A stretch of DNA of 64,000 nt from Streptomyces sp. NBC_01689 (GCF_036250675.1 NZ_CP109592.1:6882001-6946000), one strand, 5' to 3'. Shown: positions 45,118 through 53,581, numbered from the stretch's first letter. Numbers and translations are program-made. Notes: generated by a model from the letters alone, not told the origin.

Positions 45118-45235
45118 AGGTCATGAGCGACAGCCATCAGGCCCCGGCCGGCTGTCCGGCAACCCTCCGTCCGTGGCGGGGTGCCCCGGGTGAAGACCAG
45201 GCCGTAGGCAGCGAGGTCTGCGGCAAGCGCGGACC
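45118..45235 (+). ncRNA. SAM-IV riboswitch
   Basis: S-adenosylmethionine-sensing leader of the SAM-I/IV clan. P1 is GGTC (45119) with GACC (45195). P2 is GACAGCC (45128) with GGCTGTC (45150). P3 is GGCAACCC with GGGGTGCC. The core GGCCCCGGCC and CCCCGGGTGAAGACC are typical of actinobacterial SAM-IV, and the extra 3' element ending GGCAAGCGCGG distinguishes it from SAM-I. It precedes a SufS-like gene by about 180 bases. Confidence 0.9.
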
Positions 45236-45256
45236 CCTCGAGCATCCCAGGGGTCC
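45231..45256 (+). promoter_or_regulatory. Possible expression platform of the SAM-IV riboswitch
   Basis: Perfect hairpin GGACCCCT/AGGGGTCC with a 10-base loop. It overlaps the 3' end of the aptamer, so it may form only without ligand. A further CCCTCGA/TCGAGGG pairing spans 45235-45272. Confidence 0.5.
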
Positions 45257-45278
45257 TGGTCGTTCGAGGGAGCCTTCT

Positions 45279-45299
45279 GTGAGCAAGCGAATGCGCTAG
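45279..45299 (+). CDS. Putative six-codon leader peptide
   Basis: GTG AGC AAG CGA ATG CGC TAG encodes (f)Met-Ser-Lys-Arg-Met-Arg. GGGAG lies seven bases before the GTG. It sits between the SAM-IV aptamer and the desulfurase gene and contains a methionine codon. It may be a coincidental short frame. Confidence 0.35.
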   Translation: MSKRMR

Positions 45300-45418
45300 G
45301 GCGTAGAGCCCCGCCTCCGCACACCCCTTTTCACCCTCACCTGCGCCGGGCGGCGCGCGGCGTACCCCGCTACGCCCCCGCTCGCGCGGTGCTTCCGCCT
45401 GCCTCACAGGAGTGCGCC

Positions 45419-46783
45419 ATGTCTGTCTCCACCGCTGCCGTCGACCAGTCCGTCTGTGCCCCGCTGCCCGTTCTGGGCCGTGATGTGACCGTCCCGCTCG
45501 TCACCGGCGGCGAGGTCACCTACGCCGCCCTCGACTACGCCGCGAGCGCCCCGGCCCTCCAGCGCGTCTGGGACGACGTCGCCGCGTACGCCCCGTACTA
45601 CGGCAGTGTGCACCGCGGAGCGGGCTACCTCTCGCAGCTGTCCACCGATCTCTTCGAGAACGCCCGCGGGACCGTCGCGGAGTTCCTGGACTGCCGGGAC
45701 GACGACCAGGTCGTCTTCACCCGGTCGACGACCGACTCGCTCAACCTGCTCGCCGCCACCCTGCCGGCCGACTGCCAGGTCTTCGTGTTCGAGACCGAGC
45801 ACCACGCCTCGCTGCTGCCGTGGCAGGACGCCCGGGTCAGCTACCTCGACGCGCCCCGTACCCCGCGGGAGGCCGTCGCGGCCCTGGAGCGCGCCCTGGC
45901 CGGCCGCCGCGACCCGCACGGACCCGCCCTCGTCTGCGTCACCGGGGCCTCGAACGTCACCGGCGAGCTGTGGCCGGTGCGCGAGCTCGCCGCCGCAGCC
46001 CACGCCCACGGCGCCCGGATCGTGCTGGACGCGGCTCAGCTCGCCCCGCACCACCCGGTGTCCGTCCGCGACCTCGACGTGGACTGGGTCGCCTTCTCCG
46101 GGCACAAGCTCTACGCGCCCTTCGGCTCCGGTGTCCTCGCCGGCCGCTCCGACTGGCTGCGCGCCGCCGAGCCGTACCTGGCCGGGGGCGGCGCCAGCCG
46201 CAAGGTCGCCCGGCGCGCGGACGGCGGTGTCGACGTCGAGTGGCACGAGAGCGCGGCCCGGCACGAGGCCGGGTCCCCCAACGTGATCGGCGCCTACTCC
46301 ATCGCCTCCGCCTGCAAGGCGCTCGCCGAGGAGGGCTTCGACCGGATCGTCGCCCGCGAGCGGCACCTGATCCGCACGGTCCGCGAGGGCCTCGCCGAGG
46401 TGCCCGGGGTGCGCGTGCTGTCCCTGTTCGGCGACGACGCGCCCCGGGTCGGTGTCATCTCGTTCGTCGTGGAGGGCTGGAACAGCTCGCACTTCGCGGC
46501 GGCGCTCTCCGCCGAGTACGGCATCGGGGTGCGGGACGGGCTCTTCTGCGCGCACCCGCTGCTGCGCACGCTGCTCGGCAGCGACCCGCAGACCCAGGGC
46601 GAGTGCGGGGCCCCCGAGGCCGCGCCCGGCGAGAAGTCCCTCAACGCGATCCGCGTCAGCTTCGGGGCGGGCACCCCGGACGAGCACGTGGAGCGTTTCG
46701 TGCGCGCCGTGAAGGAGCTCGTGCGGGACGGCGCGCAGTGGCGCTACCGCACCGAGGGCGGTCGCTGCGTGCCCGCGGTCTGA
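45419..46783 (+). CDS. SufS-like cysteine desulfurase / class V aminotransferase
   Basis: A 454-residue PLP enzyme. Lysine K230 in FSGHKLYAPFG binds PLP, and C377 in RDGLFCAHPL matches the active-site Cys of SufS/CsdA-type desulfurases. ETEHHASLLPW and VLDAAQLAPH bind the cofactor. The ATG at 45419 has CAGGAG six bases upstream. Expression is probably repressed by SAM through the upstream riboswitch, so it should act in methionine/cysteine or sulfur-mobilisation metabolism rather than housekeeping Fe-S assembly. No suf genes are adjacent. Confidence 0.9.
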   Translation: MSVSTAAVDQSVCAPLPVLGRDVTVPLVTGGEVTYAALDYAASAPALQRVWDDVAAYAPYYGSVHRGAGYLSQLSTDLFENARGTVAEFLDCRDDDQVVFTRSTTDSLNLLAATLPADCQVFVFETEHHASLLPWQDARVSYLDAPRTPREAVAALERALAGRRDPHGPALVCVTGASNVTGELWPVRELAAAAHAHGARIVLDAAQLAPHHPVSVRDLDVDWVAFSGHKLYAPFGSGVLAGRSDWLRAAEPYLAGGGASRKVARRADGGVDVEWHESAARHEAGSPNVIGAYSIASACKALAEEGFDRIVARERHLIRTVREGLAEVPGVRVLSLFGDDAPRVGVISFVVEGWNSSHFAAALSAEYGIGVRDGLFCAHPLLRTLLGSDPQTQGECGAPEAAPGEKSLNAIRVSFGAGTPDEHVERFVRAVKELVRDGAQWRYRTEGGRCVPAV

Positions 46784-46817
46784 CCCGGGTCCCCCCTCGG
46801 GCGGTGTGGCGCGGGTC

Positions 46818-46910
46818 GCGGGACCGGTCAGGAGTCGCGGCCGGTCAAGGGTCGCGGTCGGCCATGGGGCGCGGCCGGTCAGGAGTCCGGGCCGGTCAGG
46901 AGTCCAGGCC
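46818..46910. repeat. 17-bp tandem repeats running into the Lrp-like gene 3' end
   Basis: About five units of GCGGCCGGTCAGGAGTC with changes. The last units contain the stop codon and final residues (LDS) of the Lrp-like gene, suggesting the gene end was copied outward. Confidence 0.65.
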
Positions 46911-47177
46911 GATCGCGAAGGCCGCCTCCAGGTCGTGCTGCGAGTACGTGCGGAAGGCGACGTGGGTGTCGGTGCCCTCCACCCCGGGGATCTTGCTGAT
47001 GCTGCCGGGGATGACGTCCGCCAGGTCGTCGTGGGCCTTGACCCGGACCATGGCGATCAGGTCGTACGTGCCGGTGACGGAGAAGACCTCGCTGACACTG
47101 TCGAGGGCGGCGATCGACTCGGCGATCTCGGGGATCCGGTCCACGCTGGTCTTGATGAGCACGATCGCGGTGATCAC
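46896..47177 (-). CDS. Stand-alone Lrp/AsnC ligand-binding (RAM) domain protein
   Basis: A 93-residue protein containing only the RAM effector domain of Lrp regulators (MITAIVLIKTSVDRIPEIAE, VTGTYDLIAMVRV), without an HTH. Such proteins form oligomers that bind amino acids and may modulate full-length Lrp proteins. The GTG at 47177 overlaps the rhomboid stop (GTGA), so it is translated with that gene. Its 3' end is part of a 17-bp repeat array. Ligand unknown. Confidence 0.88.
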   Translation of the reverse strand: MITAIVLIKTSVDRIPEIAESIAALDSVSEVFSVTGTYDLIAMVRVKAHDDLADVIPGSISKIPGVEGTDTHVAFRTYSQHDLEAAFAIGLDS

Positions 47178-47938
47178 GGCTGGTTCTCTCCCTCGGGGGC
47201 CGCTGCTGGGACTTTCACTCTAGTCGGCCCCCGGAAGCGCACCCACGCGTAGAGGAAGCCCAGCGAGAAGCCCACCAGATGGGCCAGATAGGCGACCCCG
47301 GGACCCGAGGGGCTGCGGCCCGCCGCCAGCCACTGCAGCGCCGCCCAGAACGGCAGCACGATCCAGGCCGGGAAGCGCAGCGGCAGGAAGAACAGGAACG
47401 GGAAGAGACTGGTCACCCGGGCCTTGGGGAAAAGGTAGAGGAACGCTCCGAGGACCGCGGAGATCGCTCCCGAGGCACCGACCAGGGTCTGTTCGGAGGT
47501 GGAGTTGGCGACCGCGTAGCCGACCAGCGCGAGATAGCCGCAGCCGACGTAGAAGAGGGCGAACTCGAAGTGGCCCATGCGCTCCTCGGTCATGGCCCCG
47601 AAGACGTAGAAGAAGAGCATGTTGCCCAGGAGGTGGAGCCAGCTGCCGTGGATGAACAGGGCCGTGGCGGGCGTCAGCAGGGCGCCCGGGGTCCCCGCGA
47701 GGAGCTCGGCGGGCACCACGCCCCAGCGCCGGAAGTAGGCCCGCTGCGCGACGAGCAGCTCGTCCCCGGTGCCGTAGGTCGGATTGAACCCCGACGCCGG
47801 GCCGATCACGAAGATCACGCAGCACAGGACGATCAGCCCGTACGTCACGGGCGCGGACTGGGCCCGCACCGTCCTGCCGACCGTCGTACTCCAGTTGCCG
47901 ATCATGTTGCAGAGCATGACGTAACCGGACCGATGCAC
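47174..47938 (-). CDS. Rhomboid family intramembrane serine protease
   Basis: A 254-residue membrane protease. It has six or so helices, the catalytic Ser at S156 in GASGAIS and His at H220 in YLAHLVGF, and the HGSWLHLLGNMLFF stretch of helix 2. The ATG at 47938 is the longest start; ATGs at 47917 and 47905 are alternatives, since no clear ribosome-binding site marks one. It is coupled to the Lrp-like gene downstream. Substrates are unknown. Confidence 0.9.
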   Translation of the reverse strand: MHRSGYVMLCNMIGNWSTTVGRTVRAQSAPVTYGLIVLCCVIFVIGPASGFNPTYGTGDELLVAQRAYFRRWGVVPAELLAGTPGALLTPATALFIHGSWLHLLGNMLFFYVFGAMTEERMGHFEFALFYVGCGYLALVGYAVANSTSEQTLVGASGAISAVLGAFLYLFPKARVTSLFPFLFFLPLRFPAWIVLPFWAALQWLAAGRSPSGPGVAYLAHLVGFSLGFLYAWVRFRGPTRVKVPAAAPEGENQP

Positions 47939-48035
47939 GCAGAGTGCCTCGCCGCTGCGGACGGCCGAGCGTCGAGTACCCGCCAGGCCGTAGGGTTACG
48001 AGCCACACGGACACCAGAAGGAAAGCGACTGCCAC

Positions 48036-48275
48036 ATGACGGTTCCCCTTCCGACCACCGAGACCCGCTGGCGCTGCACCCTGTGCGGCAATCTGACGCG
48101 CTTCGACGTGACGCGCTCGTCGAAGGTCGTCGAGTACGTGCACCTCGACCTGGCCGGCGAGCCGAGCGTGGAGGAGCGCGAGGTGGTCAGTGAGACCATC
48201 GAGTCGGTGCGCTGTCGCTGGTGCAACGCGGTGGATCAGGTGGAACTGGTGGACAGGCCGGGCGCCGGCTCCTGA
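48036..48275 (+). CDS. Small zinc-ribbon protein
   Basis: A 79-residue soluble protein with two cysteine pairs, CTLC near residue 14 and CRWC near residue 60, consistent with a four-Cys zinc ribbon. The middle is acidic. The ATG has AAGGA somewhat far upstream. It is divergent from the rhomboid gene and 34 bp before the NYN-domain gene, so cotranscription is likely. Nucleic-acid or protein binding is possible; function unknown. Confidence 0.8.
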   Translation: MTVPLPTTETRWRCTLCGNLTRFDVTRSSKVVEYVHLDLAGEPSVEEREVVSETIESVRCRWCNAVDQVELVDRPGAGS

Positions 48276-48309
48276 GGGAGCGGGCCCCGCACGGACGATG
48301 GAGCGAGGG

Positions 48310-49659
48310 ATGGCGGAGACCACGGATGGGGAGCCGGACGACGGCGCCGCCGAGGTGCTCGACCGTCCGCTGCCCGACGGCGTGCGCCGCCGCGTCGTGC
48401 AGATCGTCTCCGACGGGTTCGGCGGCCTGACCGTCGCCGAACTGCCGGTTCAGCTGAGACAGTACGCGCGGTTCGCCGCGAACCGGCGGGCGAAGTTCGC
48501 CGGCAACGCGATGGCCGCCGCACTGGAGACCGACCCGCTCTTCCGGCAGCGTATCGGGGAGAAGCTCAGAGAGGCGCAGCCGGAGCTCGTGGGCGCCCTC
48601 GACTCCGGTGCGCCGCCCCCGGCCGCGGACCCGCTGGACGTGGCGGCCGCGGCCTATGTGCTGCGCCCCACGGGCTGGGTGAAGCTGGTGACCGCCGCGG
48701 GCGAGGAGGCCCTGCGGGCGGACGCCGAGCGTGCCGACGAGGAGAGCCGCGCGGAGCTGGAGCGGCTGCGGGAGGAGCTCGCCGAGGCGCGCGCCCAGAC
48801 CAGGGCCGAGACCGAACGGCTGCGCACCGAGCTGGAGTCCGCGAAGAAGGAGTCGGAGTCGCTGCACCGCAAGCTGCGCGGTGCCCTCAGCGACGTCAAG
48901 CGGGGCGAGGCCGCGCTGCGCAAGCTGCACGCCGAGACGGACACCGCGCGGGCGGAGGGGCAGGCCCAGGTGTCCGCCGCGGAGAGCGAGACCCGGCGGC
49001 TCAAGACCCGGCTGGCCGAGGCCGAGGCGGCCCTGGAGGCCACCCGCAGGGCGGCCCGCGAGGGTCGCAGCGTCGAGGACATGCGCGTCCGGCTGCTCCT
49101 GGACACCGTGCTGGACGCGGCACAGGGGCTGCGGCGCGAACTCGCCCTGCCACCCGTGTCCGTACGGCCCGCCGAGACCGTGGACGCGGTCGAGCCGGGA
49201 CGGATGACCCCGAAGGACATCGCCGCTCGCGCGCTCTCCGAGAACGACCCCGCGATCCTCGACCAGTTGCTCGCGCTGCCGCAGGCGCACCTGGTGGTCG
49301 ACGGGTACAACGTCACCAAGACCGGTTATCCGCAGATGCCGCTGGAGAAGCAGCGGCTGCGACTGCTGGGGCAGCTCTCCCAGCTCGCCGCGCAGACCGG
49401 CGCCGAGGTCACCTGCGTCTTCGACGGGGCGGAGCTGGCGGCGCCGGTGCTGCTCGCGCCGCCGCGCGGGGTGCGGGTGCTGTTCTCCAAACCCGGCGTC
49501 ACCGCTGACGAGTTGATCCGCCAGCTGGTGCGCGCCGAGCCGCCCGGACGGCCGGTCATCGTGGTCTCCACCGACCGTGAGGTCGCCGACGGGATCGCCA
49601 AGGCGGGCGCCCGCCCGGTCGCCTCCGTGGTGCTCCTGAAGCGTTTCTCGCGCGGTTAG
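48310..49659 (+). CDS. Coiled-coil protein with C-terminal NYN (YacP-like) RNase domain
   Basis: A 449-residue protein. An N-terminal helical domain (about 1-120) precedes a long charged coiled coil (about 140-270, rich in Glu, Arg and Ala), then a PIN-like NYN domain from about 310, starting HLVVDGYNVTKTGYP and including CVFDGAE and VVSTDREVADG, which carry the acidic metal-binding residues. NYN/YacP domains act in RNA processing, so RNA cleavage is likely. The ATG at 48310 has GGAG six bases upstream; an ATG at 48298 is weaker. Confidence 0.85.
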   Translation: MAETTDGEPDDGAAEVLDRPLPDGVRRRVVQIVSDGFGGLTVAELPVQLRQYARFAANRRAKFAGNAMAAALETDPLFRQRIGEKLREAQPELVGALDSGAPPPAADPLDVAAAAYVLRPTGWVKLVTAAGEEALRADAERADEESRAELERLREELAEARAQTRAETERLRTELESAKKESESLHRKLRGALSDVKRGEAALRKLHAETDTARAEGQAQVSAAESETRRLKTRLAEAEAALEATRRAAREGRSVEDMRVRLLLDTVLDAAQGLRRELALPPVSVRPAETVDAVEPGRMTPKDIAARALSENDPAILDQLLALPQAHLVVDGYNVTKTGYPQMPLEKQRLRLLGQLSQLAAQTGAEVTCVFDGAELAAPVLLAPPRGVRVLFSKPGVTADELIRQLVRAEPPGRPVIVVSTDREVADGIAKAGARPVASVVLLKRFSRG

Positions 49660-49889
49660 CCGGGAGTTCACCCCTGGTCCGCCGGGCGTTGCCCCGGGGG
49701 CCGTCGGCCGAGCGCGTCCCCCGGCGCGGGCGGGGTGTCCGCCCCCGGTCCGCGAACCGCCTCCCGCGTCCCGGAGAACTCGTCCGTCCCATCTGTGACG
49801 TCCGGGCGGGATGGCCCGTTTGGTGAGACCTTCACGCAACGTAGTGTCAATCGCGCATCACTGCACGTGAGTTGAGTGCAAAGAATGCG

Positions 49890-49908
49890 CTCGGTGACCG
49901 AGATTTTT
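49890..49908. other. Short palindrome with T-tract upstream of the NlpC/P60 gene
   Basis: CTCGGT-G-ACCGAG is a 13-bp palindrome followed by ATTTTT. It could end transcription from the NYN gene or serve as an operator. The rest of 49660-50056 holds small hairpins and the promoter below, with no gene. Confidence 0.4.
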
Positions 49909-49919
49909 CAGGTTTGGAT

Positions 49920-49949
49920 TTGAACTGATCACAGGAAGGTCACTAGGGT
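49920..49949 (+). promoter_or_regulatory. Promoter of the first NlpC/P60 gene
   Basis: TTGAAC (49920-49925) and TAGGGT (49944-49949) with an 18-bp spacer, a good housekeeping-type promoter. Transcription would start near 49956, giving about a 100-base leader. Confidence 0.5.
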
Positions 49950-49960
49950 CTGGCCTCGAA

Positions 49961-50001
49961 CCTCCGCTCGGGTGATCACTCATAGGGAGTGACGGCGGAG
50001 G
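49961..50001 (+). promoter_or_regulatory. Leader hairpin of the first NlpC/P60 gene
   Basis: Nested pairs CCTCCGC/GCGGAGG and TCACTC/GAGTGA at the 5' end of the predicted leader. It is too short for the c-di-AMP riboswitch often found before such genes. Confidence 0.45.
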
Positions 50002-50056
50002 GGCACCGCCCGTCGGCGTCTCGGCAGGCGGCTGAAGGAAGAAGGAGCTCGCCTTC

Positions 50057-51097
50057 GTGGCGTCCCACCGTCGACCCAAGCAGCCGAGCCGCACCCGCGT
50101 GACCGTGCTCACCACCGCCGCCGCGGCAGCCGTGGCCCTCAGCGCCAACGCCGCCAACGCCGCGCCCAGCGAGAAGCCGAGCAAGGACGAGGTCAAGTCC
50201 AAGGTCGACGCCCTCTACGAGCAGGCGGAGAAGGCCACCGAGAAGCTGAACGGGGCCAAGGAGAAGCAGGACAAGCTGGAGAAGCAGATCAGCACCCTGC
50301 AGGACAACGTCGCCCGCGGCCAGGAGGACCTCAACGAGCTGCGTGACGGCCTGGGTTCGATGGCCAGCGCCCAGTACCGCACCGGCGGCATCGACCCGTC
50401 CGTGGCGCTCTTCCTCTCCTCGAACCCGGACGACTACCTGGACAAGGCGTCCGCGATGGACCAGCTGAGCAGTCAGCAGGTCGAGGCGATGAAGAAGGTC
50501 CAGTCGAAGCAGCGCGAACTCGCCCAGCAGCGCCAGGAAGCGTCCGCGAAGCTCAAGGACCTCTCCGACACCCGCGCGGAGCTCAAGAAGAAGAAGCAGG
50601 AAGTCCAGGGCAAGCTCGCCTCCGCGCAGAAGCTGCTCAACTCCCTGACGGCCAAGGAGCGGGCGGCCCTCGCGGCCCAGGACCAGGAGCGGGCCACCCG
50701 GGCCAGCGAGCGCGTCGACCTCGGCAACTCCAAGGCCGCCTCCGGGCGGGCCGGCGCCGCGTTCGCCGCCGCCCAGGGCATGATCGGCCGCCCGTACGTC
50801 TACGGCGCCACCGGCCCGAGCTCCTTCGACTGCTCCGGCCTCACCTCCTGGGCCTACGCTCAGGCCGGCGTCTCCATCCCGCGGACCTCCGAGTCGCAGG
50901 CCAACATAGGCACCCGTATCTACTCGCAGAGCGATCTGCAGGTCGGTGACCTGGTCTTCTTCTTCGGTGACCTGCACCACGTCGCCCTCTACGCGGGCAA
51001 CGGCCAGGTGCTGCACGCCCCGCGTACCGGCACCGTCGTGCGCTACGAGTCGATGAGCACCATCGGCGGAGCGTTCCAGTTCGGCGTCCGGGTCTGA
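50057..51097 (+). CDS. Secreted NlpC/P60 peptidoglycan endopeptidase (RipA-like)
   Basis: A 346-residue exported hydrolase. A signal peptide (about 1-37, ending ANAANA) is followed by a long coiled coil (about 40-215) that resembles FtsEX-linked activators, then the NlpC/P60 domain. Catalytic C259 is in FDCSGLTSW and H308 in LHHVALYAGNG. It would cut the stem peptide of peptidoglycan during growth or division. The GTG at 50057 has AAGGAG nine bases upstream. A close paralogue follows 223 bp downstream. Confidence 0.94.
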   Translation: MASHRRPKQPSRTRVTVLTTAAAAAVALSANAANAAPSEKPSKDEVKSKVDALYEQAEKATEKLNGAKEKQDKLEKQISTLQDNVARGQEDLNELRDGLGSMASAQYRTGGIDPSVALFLSSNPDDYLDKASAMDQLSSQQVEAMKKVQSKQRELAQQRQEASAKLKDLSDTRAELKKKKQEVQGKLASAQKLLNSLTAKERAALAAQDQERATRASERVDLGNSKAASGRAGAAFAAAQGMIGRPYVYGATGPSSFDCSGLTSWAYAQAGVSIPRTSESQANIGTRIYSQSDLQVGDLVFFFGDLHHVALYAGNGQVLHAPRTGTVVRYESMSTIGGAFQFGVRV

Positions 51098-51276
51098 TCC
51101 CGGTCCCGGACCTCTTCGGGAACCTCCCCGGTTCGCCGCCCAAACGGGCGAATCACGACAACTCCCGCTGACCCCGCGCCCCGTCGGTGACCTGCGTCTC
51201 CGGCGGGGCGCCGTGTCGCGCGCCGCCGGAGGTCTTTGGCCGGTGCGTAGTCGCACGGCTACTGTCTGCCGCGTTT

Positions 51277-51292
51277 CCCCCGATTCCGGGGG
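51277..51292 (+). other. Small GC hairpin before the second NlpC/P60 gene
   Basis: CCCCC/GGGGG with loop GATTCC, 29 bp before the start codon. It may end transcription from the first paralogue or sit in the leader. Nothing else is seen in the gap 51098-51320. Confidence 0.35.
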
Positions 51293-51320
51293 ACCGTCAG
51301 CGGAAGGGAGAGCGGCTACC

Positions 51321-52352
51321 GTGGGTTCCCATCGCCGCCGTGCGCCGTCCGGGTCCGACCGGGTCGCCGGCACGCCCGGCATCGCCGGTATCACCGCCAC
51401 CGTGATGTCCGTGGCCGCCGCGGCCCTCGGCGCCGTACCGGCCGCCGCGGCACCGCAGGACGACACCCGGGCCGAGGTGGACCGCCTCTACACGCAGGCG
51501 GAGAAGGCCACCGAGGCGTTCAACAAGGCGGGCGAGCGCGCCGGTTCACTGCGCCGGGAGGTCCACACGGCGCAGGACCGGATCGCCCGCCAGCAGGAAC
51601 GCATCAACACGATGCGGGACGCGCTCGGTTCACTCGCCGGGGCCCAGTACCGCTCCGGCGGACTCGACCCCTCCCTCGCGCTGCTCTTCTCCGACGACCC
51701 GGCCGAATACCTCGACAAGGCCGCCGTGCTGGACCGGATCTCCGCACACCAGGCGGGCGAACTGGACGACCTCCAGCTCGCCATGCGCGACCTCGCCCAG
51801 GAACGGGAGGAGGCCACCGCGAAACTCGCCGCGCTGGAGCGGACCAGCCGGGCCGTCGCCCACCACAAGCGGACCGTCGAGCGGAAACTCGCCGAGGCGC
51901 GCCGGCTGCTCAACGCGATGCCCGACGCGCTGCGCGAGGCCTACGACCGCGCCTCCCGCTCCGGACGCCCCGGAATCCCCGACCTCGGTGGCGCCGTGCC
52001 CTCCTCGGGACGGGCCGCGGCGGCCCTCGCGGCGGCCCGCTCCGCGCTCGGCCGCCCGTACGTGTGGGGCGCCAACGGGCCCGGCGGCTTCGACTGTTCG
52101 GGCCTCATGCAGTGGTCGTACGCGCGGGCCGGGGTCGGCCTGCCGCGCACCTCGCAGGAGCAGCGGTACGCCGGACACCAGGTGCCGCTCTCCCAGGCCC
52201 GGCCCGGCGACCTGGTCACCTACCGGTCGGACGCGAGCCATGTGGCGATGTACGCGGGCAACGGACAGGTGATCCACGCGCCCTACCCCGGGGCCGCGGT
52301 CCGCTACGACCCGGTGGGCATGATGCCGATCTCGTCCGTGACGCGGGTCTGA
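51321..52352 (+). CDS. Secreted NlpC/P60 peptidoglycan endopeptidase, paralogue
   Basis: A 343-residue paralogue of the preceding gene with the same plan: signal peptide (about 1-46, ending AAAA), coiled coil (about 50-205) and NlpC/P60 domain with C259 in FDCSGLMQW and H307 in SHVAMYAGNG. The catalytic Cys falls at the same residue number in both. The GTG at 51321 has GGAAGGGAG ten bases upstream. Tandem duplication followed by divergence is the simplest explanation. Confidence 0.93.
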   Translation: MGSHRRRAPSGSDRVAGTPGIAGITATVMSVAAAALGAVPAAAAPQDDTRAEVDRLYTQAEKATEAFNKAGERAGSLRREVHTAQDRIARQQERINTMRDALGSLAGAQYRSGGLDPSLALLFSDDPAEYLDKAAVLDRISAHQAGELDDLQLAMRDLAQEREEATAKLAALERTSRAVAHHKRTVERKLAEARRLLNAMPDALREAYDRASRSGRPGIPDLGGAVPSSGRAAAALAAARSALGRPYVWGANGPGGFDCSGLMQWSYARAGVGLPRTSQEQRYAGHQVPLSQARPGDLVTYRSDASHVAMYAGNGQVIHAPYPGAAVRYDPVGMMPISSVTRV

Positions 52353-52384
52353 CCACACCGCCGCACCGCCGTACGATCGGGAAC

Positions 52385-53581
52385 GTGGCAGGTCGAGGGC
52401 GTGCGTCGCGGGCAGGGTGTGCCCTGGTGCTGCTGCTCGGCGTGCTGGCGGGCTGCGGCGGACGTCCGGCCGCGGACACCGCGGCCGCCGAGGTGCAGCG
52501 GGTCCTCGACCGGCGGGCCGCCGCGGTCCTCCACCGGGACGAGGCGGCGTACCGCGCCACCGAGGAACCCTCCGGCGGGGTCGCCGGGTTCAGGGCGCTG
52601 CGCGCCGTCCCGCTGGCCGCCTGGTCGTACCGGCTGACGGACCTGCGCCGGTCCGGGGAGCGGGCCACCGCCGACGCGGAGCTGCGCTACCGCGTCGAGG
52701 GGTACGACAGGGCTCCCGTCACGGTCCCCCGGACGCTGCGCCTCGTCCACGACGGCGGGGGGTGGCGGGTCGCCTCCGACACCCCCGTGAAGAAGTCCGG
52801 CCGGCAGTTGTGGGAGCAGGGCACCGTGACGGCCGTACGAGGGGCCCACAGCCTCGTCCTGGGGGTCGGGCAGACCGTGGGGCGGCTGCGGTCCTACGCG
52901 GCTCTCGCGGACCGCGCCGTGCCCGCCGTCTCCGAGGCCTGGGACACGGACTGGTCCGGGCACGTCGTCGTCCTCGTGCCGAAGTCGCTGGAGGGCATGG
53001 CGGGGCTGCTCGGCGCGCCGGCGTCGAGCTACCGGGGGATCGCCGCCGTCACCACCGGCGAGGCCGGCGGTTCGGCGAAGGCGCCAGCGGACCGGATCAT
53101 CGTCAACCCCGAGGCGTACGGCGTCCTCGGCGACCTCGGCAAGCAGGTCGTGCTGACCCACGAGACCACGCATGTCGCCACCCGGGCCCACACGACCGCC
53201 GCCACCCCGCTGTGGCTGTCCGAGGGGTACGCGGACTGGGTGGGCTACCGCGGCAGCGGGCGCACGCCGGTGCAGGCGGCACCGGAGCTGCAGCGGGCGG
53301 TGCTGGACGGCCGCTCCCCGGCCGCACTGCCGGCGGACGGGGATTTCGGCTTCACCGGGGACGCCGCGCGGCTGGCCCGGGCGTACGAGGGCGGCTGGAT
53401 GGCGTGCCGGCTGATCGCCGACCGCTGGGGCGAGGTGCGGCTGGACGACTTCTACCGGGCGGTGGGAGACCACGGGAAGCGGACGGGGGCCGTGGCGGAT
53501 GCGCTGCGGGACGTGCTGCACACGACACCGGAGCGATTCACCGCGCAGTGGCGGACCTATCTGCGCGACCAGCTCGGCTGA
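52385..53581 (+). CDS. Lipoprotein with a gluzincin-type metallopeptidase domain
   Basis: A 398-residue surface lipoprotein with lipobox LAGC (signal about 1-26). An NTF2-like region (about 30-140) comes before a peptidase-MA-like domain holding HETTH at 259-263 and a downstream glutamate in LSEGYADW, giving an HExxH...E zinc site. The GTG at 52385 follows TACGAT by seven bases (leaderless). It follows the peptidoglycan hydrolases but has its own promoter. Substrate unknown. Confidence 0.87.
   Translation: MAGRGRASRAGCALVLLLGVLAGCGGRPAADTAAAEVQRVLDRRAAAVLHRDEAAYRATEEPSGGVAGFRALRAVPLAAWSYRLTDLRRSGERATADAELRYRVEGYDRAPVTVPRTLRLVHDGGGWRVASDTPVKKSGRQLWEQGTVTAVRGAHSLVLGVGQTVGRLRSYAALADRAVPAVSEAWDTDWSGHVVVLVPKSLEGMAGLLGAPASSYRGIAAVTTGEAGGSAKAPADRIIVNPEAYGVLGDLGKQVVLTHETTHVATRAHTTAATPLWLSEGYADWVGYRGSGRTPVQAAPELQRAVLDGRSPAALPADGDFGFTGDAARLARAYEGGWMACRLIADRWGEVRLDDFYRAVGDHGKRTGAVADALRDVLHTTPERFTAQWRTYLRDQLG

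Noticed and set aside
49890..50056. c-di-AMP (ydaO) riboswitch before the NlpC/P60 gene
   Set aside because: The predicted leader is only about 100 bases and lacks the conserved aptamer core I would expect; only simple hairpins are visible.
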